Shown: one piece after another, positions 61,556 through 64,000 of the stretch
How positions within the stretch are numbered: position 1 is the first letter of the stretch
Layout: the number at the start of each line of letters is the position of its first letter
Assembly: GCF_900182605.1 (NCBI RefSeq)
Contig: NZ_FXTB01000004.1
Coordinates: 186,001-250,000 of the forward strand
DNA from: Saccharicrinis carchari
Lineage (GTDB): Bacteria > Bacteroidota > Bacteroidia > Bacteroidales > Marinilabiliaceae
Length of the DNA: 64,000 nt
Reading direction: 5' to 3'
Made by a program: the position numbers and the translations under genes
Notes under the pieces: generated by a model
Database searches by the model: none
What the model was told of the DNA's origin: nothing
Seen by the model: only the letters and a program-made list of their open reading frames with translations

Positions 61556-64000
61556 TTACACCAGTGCCTCATATAAAATTTCCACCGGATGCTTGGCTTC
61601 TCTATCCGATCCATCTTTTATTTGATGCCTGCACGAAGTGCCCGACGCAGACAACAGCGTACTCTGCTCAGCTGCCCTGATGGCAGGTAGAAGTTTCATT
61701 TCGGCTATTTTCATTGATAAGCTGTAGGTATCTTTCTCGAAGCCAAAGGAGCCGGCCATCCCACAACAACCTGAATCAATTTCCTCCGCTTCGTAATTCG
61801 TAGGAAATGAGAGTACTTGTTTAAGGTATACCGTATTGGAGAGTGCCTTTTGGTAGCAATGACCATGGAAGCTTATTTTTCGTTTTTCGCTGGTAAATTG
61901 CTCCCGGGTGATATGGCCTGCCTCCATTTCTTTAGCCAAAAACTCTTCAATTGTAAAACTACATGCTTTAATTTTTTTGGCTTCCGGCAGTAGCTTATCG
62001 TCCACCAAATTTAAGTACTCATCTCTAAAAGTAAGTAGGGCAGAAGGCTCAATACCCACAATAGGGCACTCAGGTGAAATAATAGGAGCCATCAATTGAA
62101 TATTTTCGTTGGCTATCGCTTTGGCTTTTTTTAATAACCCTTTTGAGATATAAGTACGTCCACTACTCAAAAGATCGGGTACCACAACATGATAAGCTAA
62201 CTTTTGGAGCAATAATATAGCCTTGATACCAATGTCGCTATCCAAATAATTGGTAAACTCGTCGGCAAAAAAATAAACTATTTTTTGCCTTGTACCTGCT
62301 GTTTTGTTTTTTCGAGCCCACTTTTTTACGGATAAGCTGTTCATCCCGGGGATAGAACGTTTGGGACTAAATCCGATAATACGGGGCAGTATATGTTTTA
62401 TTACCGGTATTTTAGTGGGTAGATTAAAAAGCCATGGAACCGGCGCAAACAACTTGTTGATGGCCGGCATATATCCTACCAGCAGTGCCGAGGCAGGCTT
62501 TCCTTTTTTTGTGTAATAATGGTGCATAAACTCTGCCTTTAGCTTTGCAACATCCACCCCCGAGGGACATTCGGCCTTGCAGGCTTTACACGATAGGCAT
62601 AAACTCAGCGCTTCATGAACATCTTCCATGCTAAGCTTATCTGCACTTCTATTTCCGGTAAAATATTCTCTTAAAATATTGGCTCGTCCACGTGTGCTGT
62701 GCTTTTCGTCGCGGGTAGCCATATAACTCGGACACATGGTGCCCCCAATCACCTCCGATTTTAAACAATCGCCCGATCCTGAGCATTTTTCGGCTGCACG
62801 CAACATTCCCAGCGTGTCGTCCCAACTAAAAATAGTTTTGATTTTTTTTTCTGGATTTGCCGGCCTGTAGCGCAGCGAGGTGTTCATAGGAGGCGTTTTA
62901 ACAATTTTATCCGGATTGAAAAGCCCTTGCGGGTCGAAGGCATTTTTTATTCTTATGAACAATGCATAGTTTAAATCACCCACCATAAATGGGATAAACT
63001 CGCCACGCAACCTCCCATCGCCATGCTCACCACTTAAAGATCCATCATATTTTTTAACGATTTTTGCCGTTGCTTTGGCAATTGTTCGAAACAGTTTTAC
63101 ATCCTCAGGATTCTTGAGATTTAAAACCGGCCTCAGGTGTAGTTCGCCGCTTCCTACGTGTGCATAAAAAACACAGTCTTTCCCCAGGCTATCCAACAGT
63201 TCGTTAATTTCATTGGCATAAGCGGGCAAGTCGGAAGGTAACACTGCGGTATCCTCAATTACAGCAACCGGCAGGTCGTCGCCTTTCATATTGGAGAGAA
63301 CACCCAGCCCCGCTTTACGAAAAGCCCATACCTTACCCATGTTTTCGGCATTAATAATGGGGTAGGCATAACCTAAACCCTCACGTTTAAAGTCGGCAAT
63401 TAAGTTTTGTACTTGTTTTTCAAGTTTTGTTAAGCTGTCGTGTGCCAACTCAATGACCAGTATAGCGGCAGGTGTTCCGCTAATAAAAAAGCGGTTGGCT
63501 TGTTGTGCCACACTTTCACCCGCCAGTTCAATTATTTTATCGTCGATAAGCTCAACTGCACGCGGTTGATGCTTTAATGCGGCAATATTGCCGTGCAAGG
63601 ATTCCTGTAAAGAACTGAAATGAACGCATATTAGTGCCTGGTGCTTGGGCGGTGTGGGTACCAGGTTCAGTTTAATTTTACTGGCCAGCATCAGGGTACC
63701 TTCCGACCCGGCTATCAGCTTGCACATGTTAAAGTTATCACCCTCTTCGTTAAAAGGCGACATCCCTGCAAGGTAATCAATGGCATAGCCCGTATTGCGC
63801 CGATGAATATCTATGTGCGGAAATTCCTTTTTTATCTCTTCTATATTGGCGGCATCAGAAAGCATATTTTTTATTTCGCGATAGATATCCCCCTCTAAAC
63901 CTTCTTGCTGACATTTACTCTCGAATTCCCAATTTTGAATTTCTTTAAATAACACCTCTTCGCCATTGGCCAGATAGCCATGCACCTCGAGTAAGTGGTC
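61556..64000 (-). CDS. FAD/Fe-S D-lactate dehydrogenase-like oxidoreductase (N-terminus outside window)
   Basis: At least 814 residues are visible and the frame stays open to the right edge, so the start lies outside. The visible part begins within the FAD_binding_4 domain (GSEGTLMLASKIKL), continues with FAD-oxidase C domain (GSGELHLRPVLNL, GEHGDGRLRGEFIP), then a 4Fe-4S pair (CSGSGDCLKSE..CPSY and CLSCKACKAECPSGVD) and a cysteine-rich CCG domain (DSGCCGMAGSFGFEKD). This GlcD-GlcF-like fusion matches D-lactate or 2-hydroxyglutarate-type dehydrogenases that pass electrons to the respiratory chain. Substrate is not resolved. It converges with the SpoIIE sensor gene, 141 nt apart. Confidence 0.9.
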   Translation of the reverse strand, partial: DHLLEVHGYLANGEEVLFKEIQNWEFESKCQQEGLEGDIYREIKNMLSDAANIEEIKKEFPHIDIHRRNTGYAIDYLAGMSPFNEEGDNFNMCKLIAGSEGTLMLASKIKLNLVPTPPKHQALICVHFSSLQESLHGNIAALKHQPRAVELIDDKIIELAGESVAQQANRFFISGTPAAILVIELAHDSLTKLEKQVQNLIADFKREGLGYAYPIINAENMGKVWAFRKAGLGVLSNMKGDDLPVAVIEDTAVLPSDLPAYANEINELLDSLGKDCVFYAHVGSGELHLRPVLNLKNPEDVKLFRTIAKATAKIVKKYDGSLSGEHGDGRLRGEFIPFMVGDLNYALFIRIKNAFDPQGLFNPDKIVKTPPMNTSLRYRPANPEKKIKTIFSWDDTLGMLRAAEKCSGSGDCLKSEVIGGTMCPSYMATRDEKHSTRGRANILREYFTGNRSADKLSMEDVHEALSLCLSCKACKAECPSGVDVAKLKAEFMHHYYTKKGKPASALLVGYMPAINKLFAPVPWLFNLPTKIPVIKHILPRIIGFSPKRSIPGMNSLSVKKWARKNKTAGTRQKIVYFFADEFTNYLDSDIGIKAILLLQKLAYHVVVPDLLSSGRTYISKGLLKKAKAIANENIQLMAPIISPECPIVGIEPSALLTFRDEYLNLVDDKLLPEAKKIKACSFTIEEFLAKEMEAGHITREQFTSEKRKISFHGHCYQKALSNTVYLKQVLSFPTNYEAEEIDSGCCGMAGSFGFEKDTYSLSMKIAEMKLLPAIRAAEQSTLLSASGTSCRHQIKDGSDREAKHPVEILYEALV

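Noticed and set aside
1-64000. tRNA, rRNA, CRISPR array, insertion sequences, integrase or replication origin
   Set aside because: I looked for T-loop motifs, regular direct repeats, transposase motifs and DnaA-box clusters by eye on both strands and found none.

Overview
The window looks like a contiguous piece of chromosome from a member of the Bacteroidota, probably class Bacteroidia near the Marinilabiliales (the order is my inference from overall protein resemblance, not a computed placement). Signs of this are promoters of the TTG-N18-TAnnTTTG type, almost no Shine-Dalgarno sequences, many lipoproteins of Bacteroidota-only families (DUF4837, DUF1573, DUF4369-TlpA, Big_5/Ig-like), a prokaryotic HU-SPOR membrane protein, a Reg_prop/Y_Y_Y sensor, a TGS-containing nucleoside kinase, and the order PASTA protein - rluD-like - ddl. 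I saw no tRNA, rRNA, CRISPR array, insertion sequence, integrase or phage gene.

Layout. 1-12.5 kb: 5' end of mutS (reverse), a Lys9-like saccharopine reductase, the rsmA-mgtE pair (reverse), two tandem flippase-like membrane proteins, an HU-SPOR protein, a family 2 glycosyltransferase, a lipoprotein, a short tail-less SSB, rlmN, a thioesterase and a ferredoxin reductase-like flavoprotein. 12.5-24.7 kb: membrane-anchored SRPBCC-GyrI protein, LamG-EEP lipoprotein, CDF metal exporter, TlpA-like lipoprotein, MeaB GTPase, DUF1573 protein, dihydrolipoyl dehydrogenase, DUF3108 and Ig-like envelope proteins. 24.8-32.5 kb: a four-gene envelope operon (coiled-coil membrane protein, LysM lytic transglycosylase, DUF4837 lipoprotein, small unknown), leucyl aminopeptidase, pdxA and a second lytic transglycosylase. 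32.9-37.5 kb: uvrA and a nucleoside kinase.

37.5-44.4 kb is the most unusual part: three tightly coupled genes (overlaps of 35 and 1 nt). They encode a SIR2-like/TIR protein, a 1630-residue membrane-spanning nSTAND1-type NTPase with a very large C-terminal region, and a small two-helix membrane protein resembling the SLATT/DUF4231 families. Domain content and coupling fit an NLR-like, NAD-consuming conflict (anti-phage) system. I do not recognise this combination as a described system. The SIR2 part has Leu where active SIR2 NADases have the catalytic His, while the TIR part keeps its candidate catalytic Glu, so TIR is the likely enzyme.

44.4-64 kb: DUF2752/TM2 membrane pair, CHAD protein, LEA14-like lipoprotein, SDR-family protein, a cytoplasmic S8 peptidase with an altered oxyanion-hole residue, a NYN-LOTUS RNase-like protein, the ddl/rluD-like/PASTA operon (reverse), a MATE transporter, a eukaryotic-type citrate synthase, a Reg_prop-Y_Y_Y-SpoIIE sensor phosphatase, and the 3' part of an FAD/Fe-S D-lactate dehydrogenase-like gene that runs off the right edge. 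Two intergenic gaps flanking the MATE gene hold unexplained structured repeats.
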